The notes under the pieces: generated by a model
Told to the model about the DNA's origin: nothing
The model's database searches: none
What the model saw: only the letters and a program-made list of their open reading frames with translations
Part shown: piece after piece, positions 20,693-28,559 of the stretch
Layout: each line of letters opens with the position of its first letter
Numbering within the stretch: position 1 is the first letter of the stretch
Made by a program: the position numbers and the translations under genes
Virus record (IMG/VR): IMGVR_UViG_3300037135_000030
Coordinates: 1-29,191 of that record
Source: a virus
Direction: 5' to 3' (one strand)
Length of the DNA: 29,191 nucleotides

Positions 20693-22960
20693 TCACACCA
20701 CTCGCACCTTCGCATCCTTCGCCGCGTACTTCTCAGTGCGCCCGACTTTCTCAGAAGGAGCCAAGAACGGCTTCGGGCGCTCTGCCGTGTACGCCCGCCC
20801 AGCTTCCGCCGCGCCCATCTTCCTGTAACGGTCAACGTTCCTCAGCGCCCACAAGCGTGTTCTAGACCCGTACACCACGGCTCCATTCTGTCCGTTTGCA
20901 ATCTTGAATACGCCTGCGTTAGCCAGCGCCGCAGCCACGCCCTTATGGCCTACGCGATTATGGCGATTTGGCTCGGCTAACTCAAGGGCCTTCAGTAGAT
21001 CCTCCGTTCGAAATAGGTCGTACTTCAAATGATCAGACTTCAGAAATGAAGATGGGTCTCTAACAAGCTCAAACGCCCACTCTTCGATCTCACTTCGTCC
21101 AGCGACAGCCATCTCCTGCTTTGCCAGGGTTACGGGCGCGGGCGCTGTAGGCTCAAACGCTGGCACGTGTACAACGTAGCCTCCGCCTTCGCTCTTCACA
21201 GCGCCAACGGTGCCCTCAGGTACTGCAACTTCTTGGGCTCCCAGGTCTACCTCGTGTTTGAAGTAATGAAACATACGCGCCGCGCCGCCTTCCTCGCGCC
21301 ACCACCTTCTAATGGCTACGTACTCTGGCGGGCTCATTGTTTGCTTTTCCACGTTGTGAATGAAATAACGGCGCGCGTCGTTTTCAATGTAGATTGCATT
21401 CTCACTGTTAGATGTGAAGTAAAAATTAATGCAGTCCCTAACAGTGTACGTCTTACGGTTCTTGATGTCAATTCTAATCGTTCGGCGTGTGATCATCTCC
21501 TTCAGCTTCGTGGCAATTCCACGCTTATCGCCGACGCTTATCTCATCCCCAAGTATGAACTGCTTATTCTCAGCCCATTCCGTAAATGTGCCCATCAACT
21601 GGTCGTGGTTTACAAGGCCGTAGTTACGGCCGTAGACATCTTCCATCAACTCGGCTATGAGCGATTTACCAATTCCCTGCCCCCGCCCCCACACCAGCAT
21701 AGCGGTGTACAGCTTTGTGCCGGGCTTCTGTATTGGGTATGCAAACCACTGGCGCACCCACAGTTGGTGGACCTCTGATAGATCACCGAACACCTGCTTG
21801 AAGAGTCTTTCCCACGGGGCCGTGGACATGATGCGCTTAGCGCCCGAAATAGGGTCAACGAAAGTCTTCATCGGAGTGAGGGGCCAGCGCTGCGCGTGCC
21901 AGGTGTTGTAGGCACCTTCCTCAGTAATCATATTGGCGCTGGTTGGATCATACGCAAGCTTCGTTACGTCGTTACGAAGGCTAAAACTCAGCCATTCTTT
22001 TGCAGCAAACTTCGTGGTCATTTTTCCGTTAGCTTCTAACGTTTCGTTGTACGTACGATTCTTATAGCGTGCTTCGGAGAATGCAGTTGGACTGTACACA
22101 TTTCCGGTGGCTAACTCGATCACCTCGGCCGTACTCTGAATAAACGCCACTTCATTATTAAGGCGGTAAAGTTCCCTTCCAGGCCCTATCTCAGCGGTGT
22201 TCATGAGTAGTTCGCCGAACTTATCCACGCCTGTAGAGAAATCCATCGCTTCGGGCTTCGACCCACGCTTCTCAGGCTTCGCGAAGGAGTAGACAAAGTC
22301 GTCCACACCTTGCTTACTTCCGTCTTCAGCGGGCGGAAGCTGTATCCATCGAACTAAGGCTCCCCGCTTGCCGAGAACATACGCCAGCCTAGACGCCGCC
22401 ATTCTAACCATGGGGTTTGTCTTGCTATCACTATCAAAGCTCAGCCCCACGTCACGTGGAGACCACTCGAAGGCGTCTAAAATTGGTAGTAGGTCCTGAC
22501 CTTCGCGAGCGGAGCGCCAGTTGTACACGCCGCCCAGACCGATTGTAGCGCCCAGACCGAGCTTACAGGCGCACGCCGCTTTCAGCTCACCCTCCGTAAT
22601 AATCACAGGTATCTTCGGGTCCTTGGCTATCTGGGCCCATGTTTTATCCAGTAACGGTGGAAGGTACACGCCGCACTGCGTCCCTCCTGGCTGGGTGTAA
22701 CGGCGGGGTTTCTTTTCAGGCTCAGTAACGGCGGCCCATCCTTTGGGGTCTTGTAGTATACGAAAGCGAAAGATTTTGTCGTCCACCTTACCATCCAGCT
22801 TGAAGTAAGGTATTCTGAATCCTGCGAGCCCAGCCGGATATATCTCTAGTTCATGCCCCTCTTCATACGGTTCGAACTGTAAGGTCTTAACGTCCTGCAC
22901 GGTCAGACAACTTGTGGCTGCCTTGGCCAGCATCTTTTCGCGTACGTCCTTTAACGTCAA
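20693..22960 (-). CDS. primase-helicase (Toprim-like DUF3854 plus SF3 helicase)
   Basis: The large protein (up to 755 residues) has a Toprim-type primase part with IITEGELKAACACKLG (about 119-134) and LSFDSDSKTN (about 174-183), the Glu and Asp-x-Asp pair expected for metal binding. A superfamily 3/D5-like helicase follows, with Walker A WGRGQGIGKSL (about 426-436), Walker B FILGDEI (about 472-478) and TSNSENAIYIENDARRYF as motif C region. It would prime and unwind DNA for the polymerase. The start is unsettled: TTG 22960 or ATG 22933, both inside the previous gene. Confidence 0.92.
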   Translation of the reverse strand: MTLKDVREKMLAKAATSCLTVQDVKTLQFEPYEEGHELEIYPAGLAGFRIPYFKLDGKVDDKIFRFRILQDPKGWAAVTEPEKKPRRYTQPGGTQCGVYLPPLLDKTWAQIAKDPKIPVIITEGELKAACACKLGLGATIGLGGVYNWRSAREGQDLLPILDAFEWSPRDVGLSFDSDSKTNPMVRMAASRLAYVLGKRGALVRWIQLPPAEDGSKQGVDDFVYSFAKPEKRGSKPEAMDFSTGVDKFGELLMNTAEIGPGRELYRLNNEVAFIQSTAEVIELATGNVYSPTAFSEARYKNRTYNETLEANGKMTTKFAAKEWLSFSLRNDVTKLAYDPTSANMITEEGAYNTWHAQRWPLTPMKTFVDPISGAKRIMSTAPWERLFKQVFGDLSEVHQLWVRQWFAYPIQKPGTKLYTAMLVWGRGQGIGKSLIAELMEDVYGRNYGLVNHDQLMGTFTEWAENKQFILGDEISVGDKRGIATKLKEMITRRTIRIDIKNRKTYTVRDCINFYFTSNSENAIYIENDARRYFIHNVEKQTMSPPEYVAIRRWWREEGGAARMFHYFKHEVDLGAQEVAVPEGTVGAVKSEGGGYVVHVPAFEPTAPAPVTLAKQEMAVAGRSEIEEWAFELVRDPSSFLKSDHLKYDLFRTEDLLKALELAEPNRHNRVGHKGVAAALANAGVFKIANGQNGAVVYGSRTRLWALRNVDRYRKMGAAEAGRAYTAERPKPFLAPSEKVGRTEKYAAKDAKVRVV

Positions 22961-23480
22961 AGCTCACAGACCTTTCCTTTATGTTGGTACCACGTTCTTC
23001 GCTCTTGCTGCCTAGCTTCGACGGTGCGCCCGCCAGAGTGCTTAGTGCTATAGTCAGCAACGCGTCTACTATCCGACTGGAGTTAACAGTCATAGGGCGG
23101 TTTCGCTGGCCTTTTCCCCGACGGCGCTTATTTGCCGCCTGGCGGCGCTTTAGCTCAAGTATGATAGCCGCTTGATTCGGCTCACGCTGTGAAAGACGAA
23201 ACAGCGTAGCCCGGTCCAGGAGTCTTTCATTGTCTTTGAAGTTCCACGCCCCGGCGGGTTTCTTAGGCTGGGGCCGAAACATACTGTACAGATATTCATA
23301 ATCCGAAGGTGCGAGGTTTCCGTCGTCTAGCTGCATAGGCTCTTCGCTCTTCGGCTGCTCAGGATAGATTAGTTTCAGTATGAGTTGCATGTCCGGGTCT
23401 TGTAGGGGGGTGACTAACAGCCTATCTACTGCCACTGAGTTCTCCGGGCTAAGGGTGAACGCCCGCATTAATCGTGCCAA
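22887..23480 (-). CDS. hypothetical protein next to putative origin, 197 aa
   Basis: This is the first gene of the leftward block. It starts at a TTG (23480, AGGAGG five bases upstream) or ATG 23468. The middle (LDRATLFRLSQREPNQAAII then LELKRRQAANKRRRGKG) is helical and strongly basic, which would suit DNA binding. Its position beside the origin-like region, directly ahead of the primase-helicase, makes an initiator or loader role possible. No family is recognised. The last 25 codons overlap the primase gene. Confidence 0.7.
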   Translation of the reverse strand: MARLMRAFTLSPENSVAVDRLLVTPLQDPDMQLILKLIYPEQPKSEEPMQLDDGNLAPSDYEYLYSMFRPQPKKPAGAWNFKDNERLLDRATLFRLSQREPNQAAIILELKRRQAANKRRRGKGQRNRPMTVNSSRIVDALLTIALSTLAGAPSKLGSKSEERGTNIKERSVSFDVKGRTRKDAGQGSHKLSDRAGR

Positions 23481-23505
23481 GTTAACCTCCTTGTGTGTAA
23501 CTAGT

Positions 23506-23511
23506 TTATAT
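23506..23511 (-). promoter_or_regulatory. possible promoter of the leftward block
   Basis: The minus strand reads ATCATATAAACTAG, with TATAAA as a -10-like box 25 bases upstream of the first leftward start. The 17-base spaced -35 position holds TGGAAC, a weak match. It differs from the TATAATTA class and may be the early promoter. Confidence 0.35.
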
Positions 23512-23619
23512 GATTTTAGTTAATCGCGTTCCACTGGAGCTAAGGCGAAAGGTTTAGAGAGGCTTGGAGCCCAGGGCGTGCAGCTTCGCTCTCGGGTCTC
23601 TAGAGGTGATTTTAGGCCG

Positions 23620-23645
23620 CGCGCTCGATTCATGAATCGAGCGCG
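23620..23645. repeat. 26-bp perfect palindrome
   Basis: The 26 bases from 23620 are identical to their reverse complement, with TCGATTCATGAATCGA at the centre, followed by TTTT on the plus strand. It can act as a bidirectional terminator stem or as a binding site for a dimeric initiator. Its core recurs in variant form (TCAATCATGATCGA) at 23845-23858. Confidence 0.9.
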
Positions 23646-23679
23646 TTTTGACTAAGTGGCTGAGAACGTTGGGGTTAAG

Positions 23680-23885
23680 CTCCCTCGATAAAGTCGCTCG
23701 ATTCACCTGTCCGACCCTATATATATATAATCTATACACCATATATAGTATATACATGTAATACATTATATTTATAAACAGTTTAAGTTAAAAAGAATTG
23801 AGGGATGAGTAGTTTACTCAGGCCGGTGTTGAAGAGATGATCCCTCAATCATGATCGAGGGACCCATTGAGGGATCGAGGGGTTT
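23680..23885. other. putative replication origin: AT-rich stretch with iteron-like motifs
   Basis: An AT-rich run from about 23718 to 23800 is flanked by copies of TTGAGGGAT or ATCGAGGG: inverted at 23681-23690, direct at 23798-23806, inverted at 23840-23848, direct at 23854-23862, 23867-23875 and 23874-23881. Two repeats of TAAGTGGCTGA (23653 and 23891) lie outside. No gene is convincing here on either strand. AT-rich unwinding element plus iterons between divergent gene blocks is the classic layout of a phage or plasmid origin. Confidence 0.55.
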
Positions 23886-24022
23886 CATGGTAAGTGGCTG
23901 ATTTTAGGGTGGTTAGTATCCTTCGATTCTTTATTTTGATTTCGCAGGTAACCTCTGGGCCGTTCGGGGCTATACTGAAGTCACTGAGTCAAAGTGAGAG
24001 TGGTGTGGCCCGTGGTTACGCT

Positions 24023-24071
24023 CTGATCGGCGGACACGGATAACTTCCCGGCGCGGGAAAACGTCGATCAG
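24023..24071 (+). promoter_or_regulatory. nested hairpin in the rightward leader
   Basis: Outer arms CTGATCG/CGATCAG (24023-24029, 24065-24071) enclose a 6-bp stem TTCCCG-GCG-CGGGAA (24045-24059). It lies 14 bases ahead of the TTG of the first rightward gene and could control its translation or transcription. Confidence 0.5.
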
Positions 24072-24084
24072 GCACGAGGGATAC

Positions 24085-24372
24085 TTGTCCAGAGAAATAT
24101 GCGTGTTGAGCTTGGAAGAAACTGGGCGGCTAGAGAATTACGGGGTCTGGCCGGTGTGTCGGAATCATAGACATGTTCCAAAGCGCGACGCCGTGAAAGC
24201 GGTGGAAGCGGAGGAGTTCAGATTCGTGGGAGGTCCGGACACGGCGGTTGCATTTGTTTCCGCCATCGTTCCTGTGAATACTTCCGGTATGTGGGTGCCG
24301 GTCCAATGCCACGACTATGACGGTCGAAAGATTCAGGGTTTCAGGACGTGGGGAATTGCGCCGACGGGCTGA
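24085..24372 (+). CDS. hypothetical protein, 95 aa
   Basis: The first rightward gene starts at TTG 24085 behind GAGGG. The N-terminal half (EICVLSLEETGRLENYGVWP, VCRNHRHVPKRDAVKAV) looks like a small regulator or adaptor, with Cys/His residues in VCRNHRH. The second half is beta-rich. The TGA lies in the first unit of a 22-bp repeat. I do not recognise the family. Confidence 0.7.
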   Translation: MSREICVLSLEETGRLENYGVWPVCRNHRHVPKRDAVKAVEAEEFRFVGGPDTAVAFVSAIVPVNTSGMWVPVQCHDYDGRKIQGFRTWGIAPTG

Positions 24373-24438
24373 GGTCGTTGGGAGTGTGGGCTGACGTCGT
24401 TGGGAGTGTGGGCTGGGCTGAGGTCGTTGGGAGTGTGG
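24366..24438. repeat. three copies of a 22-bp direct repeat
   Basis: Three copies of GGCTGAGGTCGTTGGGAGTG (with one C/G change in the second and a short GGGCTG insertion before the third) run behind the hypothetical gene and end 28 bases ahead of promoter motif G. They could bind a regulator of the rightward transcripts. Confidence 0.85.
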
Positions 24439-24465
24439 CAGCGGGCTGATGAGGCCGCAAAGGTT

Positions 24466-24473
24466 TATAATTA
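24466..24473 (+). promoter_or_regulatory. TATAATTA promoter motif G
   Basis: The plus strand reads AAGGTTTATAATTAAAGC. Downstream follow a hairpin, a micro membrane gene, the tRNA and the terminase genes. No -35 box is visible; the 22-bp repeats occupy the upstream side. Confidence 0.6.
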
Positions 24474-24507
24474 AAGCAGCGGCCCGTGGTCGGCTGTGTA
24501 TGAGAAG

Positions 24508-24527
24508 AGGCCCAGATCATCGGGCCT
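24508..24527 (+). terminator. hairpin in the leader after promoter G
   Basis: AGGCCC-AGATCATC-GGGCCT is followed by TGCTTCCTTT, a weak T-rich tail. It lies 37 bases downstream of promoter G and could be an attenuator or a weak terminator. Confidence 0.4.
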
Positions 24528-24555
24528 TGCTTCCTTTGTATCTGAGGTATCCAAG

Positions 24556-24663
24556 ATGCTTCGAAAGTTTATTGAGTACACACTGGCCGCTTGCATCTGT
24601 ATCATCATCTACTACGTCACGGCCTGGGTGCTGTGGTTTTCGTGGCTGGTGTGGGGTTTGAAG

Positions 24664-24669
<6 letters not shown>
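24556..24669 (+). CDS. micro membrane protein, 37 aa
   Basis: An ATG at 24556 behind GAGGTATCC opens MLRKFIEYTLAACICIIIYY and continues with VTAWVLWFSWLVWGLKR. Residues 9-33 are hydrophobic and aromatic, flanked by basic residues. Its TGA lies in the acceptor stem of the tRNA gene (24664), so processing of the tRNA would cut the message just at its end. Function unknown. Confidence 0.5.
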
Positions 24670-24740
<71 letters not shown>

Positions 24741-24769
24741 AGTTTACGTGAGTGACGCACGTGCATCCC

Positions 24770-24787
24770 GCTAGTTCAAGAACTAGC
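24770..24787 (+). promoter_or_regulatory. short palindromic hairpin after the tRNA
   Basis: GCTAGTTC-AA-GAACTAGC is a perfect 8-bp inverted pair with a two-base centre. It may protect or process the tRNA 3' side, or bind a protein dimer. Confidence 0.5.
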
Positions 24788-24818
24788 AACACATGAAAGA
24801 TGCGAATCAGTCACAGCA

Positions 24819-24847
24819 GGGCCTCCAGCGATAGTGTGGAGGCCCTT
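24819..24847 (+). terminator. GC-rich hairpin before the terminase genes
   Basis: A 9-bp stem GGGCCTCCA/TGGAGGCCC with a nine-base loop is followed by only TTACC. The stem is strong enough for termination, but the T tract is poor; it may instead stabilise an mRNA end. It lies about 30 bases ahead of the terminase start. Confidence 0.5.
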
Positions 24848-24877
24848 ACCTATCTGTAGCACAGGAGAATTCACCGC

Positions 24878-25612
24878 ATGGCACCCAAGAAGAAGCAGTC
24901 GGCCACCGCGCCCGCTGTTTCGGTGCCGGTGAAGCGATCCACAAAGAGTAAGAAGGCCGTGCCGGTTGCTGAGGTGAAGAACCCGCGCAGGCCTGGAAGC
25001 AAGAAGGCCGGGCTGCCAACTAAGGCGGAGCGGTCGGTGGCGAATAAAGCCGCATACCACTCAGCCCGCGCCATAGTAGTTAAGCTGGAGCACGAGGTTC
25101 AAGCCACTGTAGCCGCAGAGCGTAAGATTGGGCGGCCACCTGGTCCAGAGTTTCCGTGGACTGCTGAACTCGGTGAAAGCCTGTTCGTACTACTAGCCAC
25201 AGGGTCTTCCATGCGTGATATTTCCAACATCGAAGGAAATCCAAGCCTGTACCAACTACTGAAATGGGTCTACGATAAGGACCATCCCTTCAGCAAAATT
25301 CGCGAGCGCGCGAAGGAAATGCTCGTACCGCTATTCGAGGACGACGCAAGGGCCTTAACTCAGGTGCCTACGAGCTATTCCATTGTGACGCACAAGCAAG
25401 TATTAACGCGGGACGGAGACGTTGAAGACCTCGTCGAGCAGCGCACTGTAGACAACGTTGAGCGCGCTAAGCTAGCGTTCCAGGGTCTGCAGTGGACGCT
25501 AGCCCACCTGATGCCGAAGAAGCACGGACGGAGCCCTGACACCGGCGCACAAGGCCCTAACGAGCAACTAGAGGGTCTCTTCGCCGCGCTGAAGCAAGGG
25601 CCTGCCAAGTGA
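24878..25612 (+). CDS. terS: terminase small subunit
   Basis: The 244-residue protein starts with a basic, disordered tail (KKKQ, KRSTKSKK, NPRRPGSKK). A helix-turn-helix-like block follows: FPWTAELGESLFVLLATGSS (about 92-111), MRDISNIEGNPSLYQLLKWV, then PFSKIRERAKEM, as in phage small terminases that bind the packaging site. A coiled region leads to a C-terminus that should contact the large subunit. The gene overlaps the large subunit (GTGA). GGAG lies 11 bases ahead of the ATG. Confidence 0.85.
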   Translation: MAPKKKQSATAPAVSVPVKRSTKSKKAVPVAEVKNPRRPGSKKAGLPTKAERSVANKAAYHSARAIVVKLEHEVQATVAAERKIGRPPGPEFPWTAELGESLFVLLATGSSMRDISNIEGNPSLYQLLKWVYDKDHPFSKIRERAKEMLVPLFEDDARALTQVPTSYSIVTHKQVLTRDGDVEDLVEQRTVDNVERAKLAFQGLQWTLAHLMPKKHGRSPDTGAQGPNEQLEGLFAALKQGPAK

Positions 25613-26898
25613 GCGACACCGAACTTCTCATCAAGCCGTTCGGCCGTAAGAGTCAAGACTTCATCATGCGTGACCCGGTCGAGGATAAGCGCTACACCAT
25701 CCTGATCGGCACTGTCCGCTCGTCGAAGACCTTTACGCTGAACGCAAAGCAGATCGTTCAGTTGTGCCGCTATAAGATCCCACCCAACGCTAAGCGGCTG
25801 ATGACCGGGGCCACGAAGCAAACGCTCTACCGCAACGTGCTCATTGACCTATTCACGATAGTAGGCAAGGATAACTACTCCTACAACTCCTCCACCGGCG
25901 AACTTTGGTTATTCGGAACTCAGTGGTTCTGCATGGGCGCGAAGGACGAAGCGTCTTACCGCCAGATTCTGGGTATGACGGTCGGCGTAGTCATAGGTGA
26001 CGAAGTTGTTGAGTACCCCAAGAGCTTCCTGGCGCAGCTCTTTTTGCGTATGTCCCCAGCCGGGGCGCGCGCCTACTTCAGTACCAACACCGGCAACCCG
26101 TACTGCTATCTGAAGGCTGAAGTAATCGACGCACCCGCCTTTGCTGATAACCTGCAAGTCATCAACTTCAGCCTTGATGACAACCCTAATATAGATGAGG
26201 TCTCAAAGCGGGCCATCATCGCCTCGCAGACCGGCGTATTCTATAGACGCTACATTCTAGCAGAATGGTGCGTGGCGGAGGGGAGCGTATACCGTGATAG
26301 CTTCTCAGAGCTTGCGAACCTGTTCGATGGGGTAGTTACGGTCGACGGTAAGCAGGTACAGCTTCAGGATGAGCCTATAGGCCTGCGCAACGCGGGTGGC
26401 TACGTTGATCACTGGTTCAGCGTCGACCCAGGAGTAGATCACGTACAATCGCATCTTGAGTACTATGATGACGGCGACGTTATATGGTGCGTCTCAGAAC
26501 AGCGGTGGGACAGCCGAAAAGAAATGCGAATGAAAACTGATGGCCAGTACGTGGACGACCTTATCGCGTTCGGCGCTGAGAAACATCAGATCATAGTACC
26601 GCCCGAAGCCGCATCATTCAAGCAGGAGCTTATACAGCGAGGGCTGTGGGTCACGGACGCGAATAATAGTGTGAAAGAGGGCATTCACACAGTCGCCACC
26701 CTGTTTGCACGCCGAAAGCTGCGCATCAGCAAGCGTGGCTGCCCAGAGCTTGCAAAGCGCATTCCTAATTATGCGTGGGACGACGATGCCGCAAAAAGAG
26801 GAATCGAACAGCCCAGGAAAACGGAAGATGACGACTGCGATTCTCTTAGATACGGGGTCCATGGAAAGATACCTCAGTGGAGGGTGTCCGTTGGCTAA
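25609..26898 (+). CDS. terL: terminase large subunit
   Basis: The 429-residue packaging motor starts at a GTG inside the small-subunit stop. ATPase motifs are Walker A-like IGTVRSSKTF (about 33-42), Walker B VVIGDEVVEY (about 126-135) and a coupling STNTGNP. The nuclease domain has SVDPGVDH (Asp, about 270-277), IIVPPEAASFKQEL (about 325-338) and a final DDDCDSLRYGVHG cluster. It cuts concatemeric DNA and pumps it into the prohead. Confidence 0.94.
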   Translation: MSDTELLIKPFGRKSQDFIMRDPVEDKRYTILIGTVRSSKTFTLNAKQIVQLCRYKIPPNAKRLMTGATKQTLYRNVLIDLFTIVGKDNYSYNSSTGELWLFGTQWFCMGAKDEASYRQILGMTVGVVIGDEVVEYPKSFLAQLFLRMSPAGARAYFSTNTGNPYCYLKAEVIDAPAFADNLQVINFSLDDNPNIDEVSKRAIIASQTGVFYRRYILAEWCVAEGSVYRDSFSELANLFDGVVTVDGKQVQLQDEPIGLRNAGGYVDHWFSVDPGVDHVQSHLEYYDDGDVIWCVSEQRWDSRKEMRMKTDGQYVDDLIAFGAEKHQIIVPPEAASFKQELIQRGLWVTDANNSVKEGIHTVATLFARRKLRISKRGCPELAKRIPNYAWDDDAAKRGIEQPRKTEDDDCDSLRYGVHGKIPQWRVSVG

Positions 26899-27208
26899 CC
26901 TCCATGTGTCTAAGAAGAAAGTCTTGGCCCGCTTCGGCGGCAAGTGCGCATACTGCGAAGTCCCATTGACTCTAAGAACAATGCAACGTGACCACGTGCT
27001 TCCGATCGTCAGATGGAAGAATGTGCGCTACTCGTTCTCAGGCCGTCACGGGTGCTCCCACCCCGAGAATCACAATCTCGAGAACATTGTCGCGGCCTGT
27101 AAGAAGTGCAACTTGGACAAAGGTTCGATGGACCTAGCCACGTGGCGCAACAGTCTCAAATGGCCAAAGCCTGTGATTTTCTACTTCGAGAAAGTGGCGA
27201 CAAAGTGA
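26891..27208 (+). CDS. HNH endonuclease
   Basis: The protein has the zinc knuckles CAYC (about residues 19-22) and CKKC, with the ββα-metal core QRDHVLPIVRW (about 36-46) and NHNLENIVAACKKCNLDKGS (about 67-86). HNH enzymes adjacent to terminase genes often assist packaging-site cleavage. The start is put at TTG 26891, because GGAGGG lies six bases upstream and it overlaps the TerL stop; ATG 26861 lacks such a site. Confidence 0.88.
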   Translation: MANLHVSKKKVLARFGGKCAYCEVPLTLRTMQRDHVLPIVRWKNVRYSFSGRHGCSHPENHNLENIVAACKKCNLDKGSMDLATWRNSLKWPKPVIFYFEKVATK

Positions 27209-27381
27209 CAAAGGACGACGCCAAGCTGGCCCACCAGGCCACGATCAGAGAGCTAGTCGTGTTCGCAATGGCCGGCATAGAGCTGACTGTCGGCGTCACG
27301 TTTAAAGAACGTCAGGCCCGCATTGAGTGCGAAAAGCACGGCGTATGCAGGTGCAAAGATACCATAAAGAAAAAGCTGTAG
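27205..27381 (+). CDS. hypothetical protein, 58 aa
   Basis: A GTG at 27205 overlaps the HNH stop (GTGA) and opens MTKDDAKLAHQATIRELVVF. The end has CEKHGVCRCKD, a possible metal-binding cluster. No family is known. Ribosome binding seems weak, so coupling is likely. Confidence 0.6.
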   Translation: MTKDDAKLAHQATIRELVVFAMAGIELTVGVTFKERQARIECEKHGVCRCKDTIKKKL

Positions 27382-27404
27382 CTTCTTGCAAGGAGGCTTG
27401 TGAA

Positions 27405-27521
27405 ATGAAGTACGTAGGAAAGGTGTTGTACGGAGCTTTCATCGTCGTGTCCTGGGTCACCTTCAAGGCGGAGTGGCGCACCATTCAACTGCAGTACTTG
27501 TACGCAAAGGCGACCGCGTGA
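27405..27521 (+). CDS. small membrane protein, 38 aa
   Basis: The ATG at 27405 follows GGAGG by eight bases and starts MKYVGKVLYGAFIVVSWVTF, a single hydrophobic helix after a basic start. The remainder is amphipathic (KAEWRTIQLQYLYAKATA). It overlaps the next gene by GTGA. The role is unknown. Confidence 0.6.
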   Translation: MKYVGKVLYGAFIVVSWVTFKAEWRTIQLQYLYAKATA

Positions 27522-27829
27522 ACGCTGCAGAGCAAGAGGCCCCCATCGAGGCCCCCATCGAGGGGCCGAAGCCAATCAGCGTGTCTATATCGGCGAATGA
27601 CATTCGCATGTTGTTCGCCTGCGGCACAAACCCGGACGCCTACAACCAACTGCTGCTCGCCGCACTAAAAGATGCAGGCGGCCCAGTTGAGGGGATTCTG
27701 CACTTACGCCTGGCGCATGGCAAGCTCTGCAAGCTGAAGGACAAAGCCCTTGAGCCGCAGGATGCCTTCACATACGTCTGGCTTCCAGAGGCATACGTTG
27801 CAGCGATTGCACAAGGCGGCAACGCGTGA
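27518..27829 (+). CDS. hypothetical protein, 103 aa
   Basis: It begins with GTG at 27518 (VNAAEQEAPIEAPIEGPKPI) behind AAAGG. The N-terminus has a short APIE repeat; DNA there shows a 12-bp duplication (GAGGCCCCCATC). The rest is helical (DAYNQLLLAALKDAGGPVEG) with a basic stretch. No family known. Confidence 0.65.
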   Translation: MNAAEQEAPIEAPIEGPKPISVSISANDIRMLFACGTNPDAYNQLLLAALKDAGGPVEGILHLRLAHGKLCKLKDKALEPQDAFTYVWLPEAYVAAIAQGGNA

Positions 27830-27854
27830 AGCACCTGCTTCTAAGCCTCTGGCG

Positions 27855-28022
27855 ATGGTGGACAGGATGGACGGCATGAACGGCCTGAAGCACGAAGTCT
27901 TGCAGTGCGCCAAGGATAAGATTGACGCGGCAAAAGCTGCGAAGCAGCACGGTCAATATGACGAAGCCATTCGGCTGTCAAGAGAAGCAAGCGATCTAGC
28001 TGACCTTGTTCAAGGCTGGTAA
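27855..28022 (+). CDS. small helical protein, 55 aa
   Basis: The product (MVDRMDGMNGLKHEVLQCAK...) forms two amphipathic helices with YDEAIRLSREASDLADLVQG, like a TPR or MIT hairpin. ATGs at 27867 and 27876 compete for the start. A 17-codon frame (27826-27879, GTG, Trp-rich) overlaps the previous stop and may be a tiny leader. Confidence 0.5.
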   Translation: MVDRMDGMNGLKHEVLQCAKDKIDAAKAAKQHGQYDEAIRLSREASDLADLVQGW

Positions 28023-28054
28023 CACATGGATCAGTTGATAGAAGAGGCGTCAAA

Positions 28055-28360
28055 TTGTTAAGCAGCATTGCAGCACGGCCACTCGTGCCCATCACTTCAG
28101 TACGCGCCGAGACGCCAAGCTGGGCCACCCCAGAAGTCTTCCACCAGCAACTACTGGCGTATGAGGACTACGAAGTGTCGGCCAGGGTCGTGCCCGGTAC
28201 CATCGTCGCGCCGACGGCTCGAATGACCGACCGCCCAGCCAGTGAAGAGGGGCGTATAATGGTGTCATGTGCTGAGGCCGTGGAACTAAGCAAGCAGGTC
28301 GGTGTGCGTATCCACTGGCGTCCCAACGGTTCGAAGGATAAGGCCGAAGTACTGGCGTAA
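28055..28360 (+). CDS. hypothetical protein, 101 aa
   Basis: A TTG at 28055 behind AGAGG starts LLSSIAARPLVPITSVRAET. A leader frame of 11 codons (28026-28061) overlaps it, which may couple translation. The protein has mixed secondary structure and a basic end. I recognise no family. A hairpin terminator follows. Confidence 0.6.
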   Translation: MLSSIAARPLVPITSVRAETPSWATPEVFHQQLLAYEDYEVSARVVPGTIVAPTARMTDRPASEEGRIMVSCAEAVELSKQVGVRIHWRPNGSKDKAEVLA

Positions 28361-28361
28361 C

Positions 28362-28406
28362 AAGTTTCTCCGACCCTGTCATCTGTGATGGGTGGCAGGG
28401 TATTTT
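28362..28406 (+). terminator. terminator with upstream AAGTTTCTCCGACCC element
   Basis: The stem ACCCTG-T-CATC-TGT-GATG-GGTGG-CAGGGT (28373-28401) is followed by ATTTTA. The 15 bases AAGTTTCTCCGACCC overlap its left arm, and the same 15 bases precede the other terminator at 29071. A new gene begins 16 bases later. Confidence 0.65.
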
Positions 28407-28421
28407 AGGATGGAGTGTGAG

Positions 28422-28514
28422 ATGGCTGAAACGTACACAGATAAAAATGGCACCGTGCTCTTAGGAAGCGGCCCGGTGGAGTTGTCAACTGGATGCTACC
28501 GGAGCTTGACGTAG
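28422..28514 (+). CDS. small protein, 30 aa
   Basis: The ATG at 28422 with GGAGTGTGAG starts MAETYTDKNGTVLLGSGPVE and ends in TAG. Its position after a terminator and ribosome site equals that of the partial gene at 29136. The content is too short for a family call. Confidence 0.5.
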   Translation: MAETYTDKNGTVLLGSGPVELSTGCYRSLT

Positions 28515-28559
28515 CCGAGGTGCTGTGAGCTCCTTAAGTTAGTGGAGGCCTCCTTAGCT

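Noticed and set aside
23554-23766. Minus-strand frame of 70 codons in the divergent region
   Set aside because: It translates the AT-rich run and palindrome, has a Tyr/Ile-only start and no ribosome site.
24447-24464. CTGATGAGGCCGCAAAGG resembles the hammerhead ribozyme core
   Set aside because: CTGATGAG is present, but the matching GAAA strand and stem II do not form and no cleavage triplet with stem I is seen.
24508-24527. Strong terminator call
   Set aside because: The tail after the 6-bp stem has too few T residues in a row; it is listed only as a possible attenuator.
26766-26773. Further TAATTAT-like sequence
   Set aside because: It is part of the TerL coding sequence, in the wrong orientation and differs from the motif.
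28255-28260. TATAAT on the plus strand
   Set aside because: It lies inside a coding region, lacks the TTA that follows in the promoter class and is not ahead of a start with a good site.
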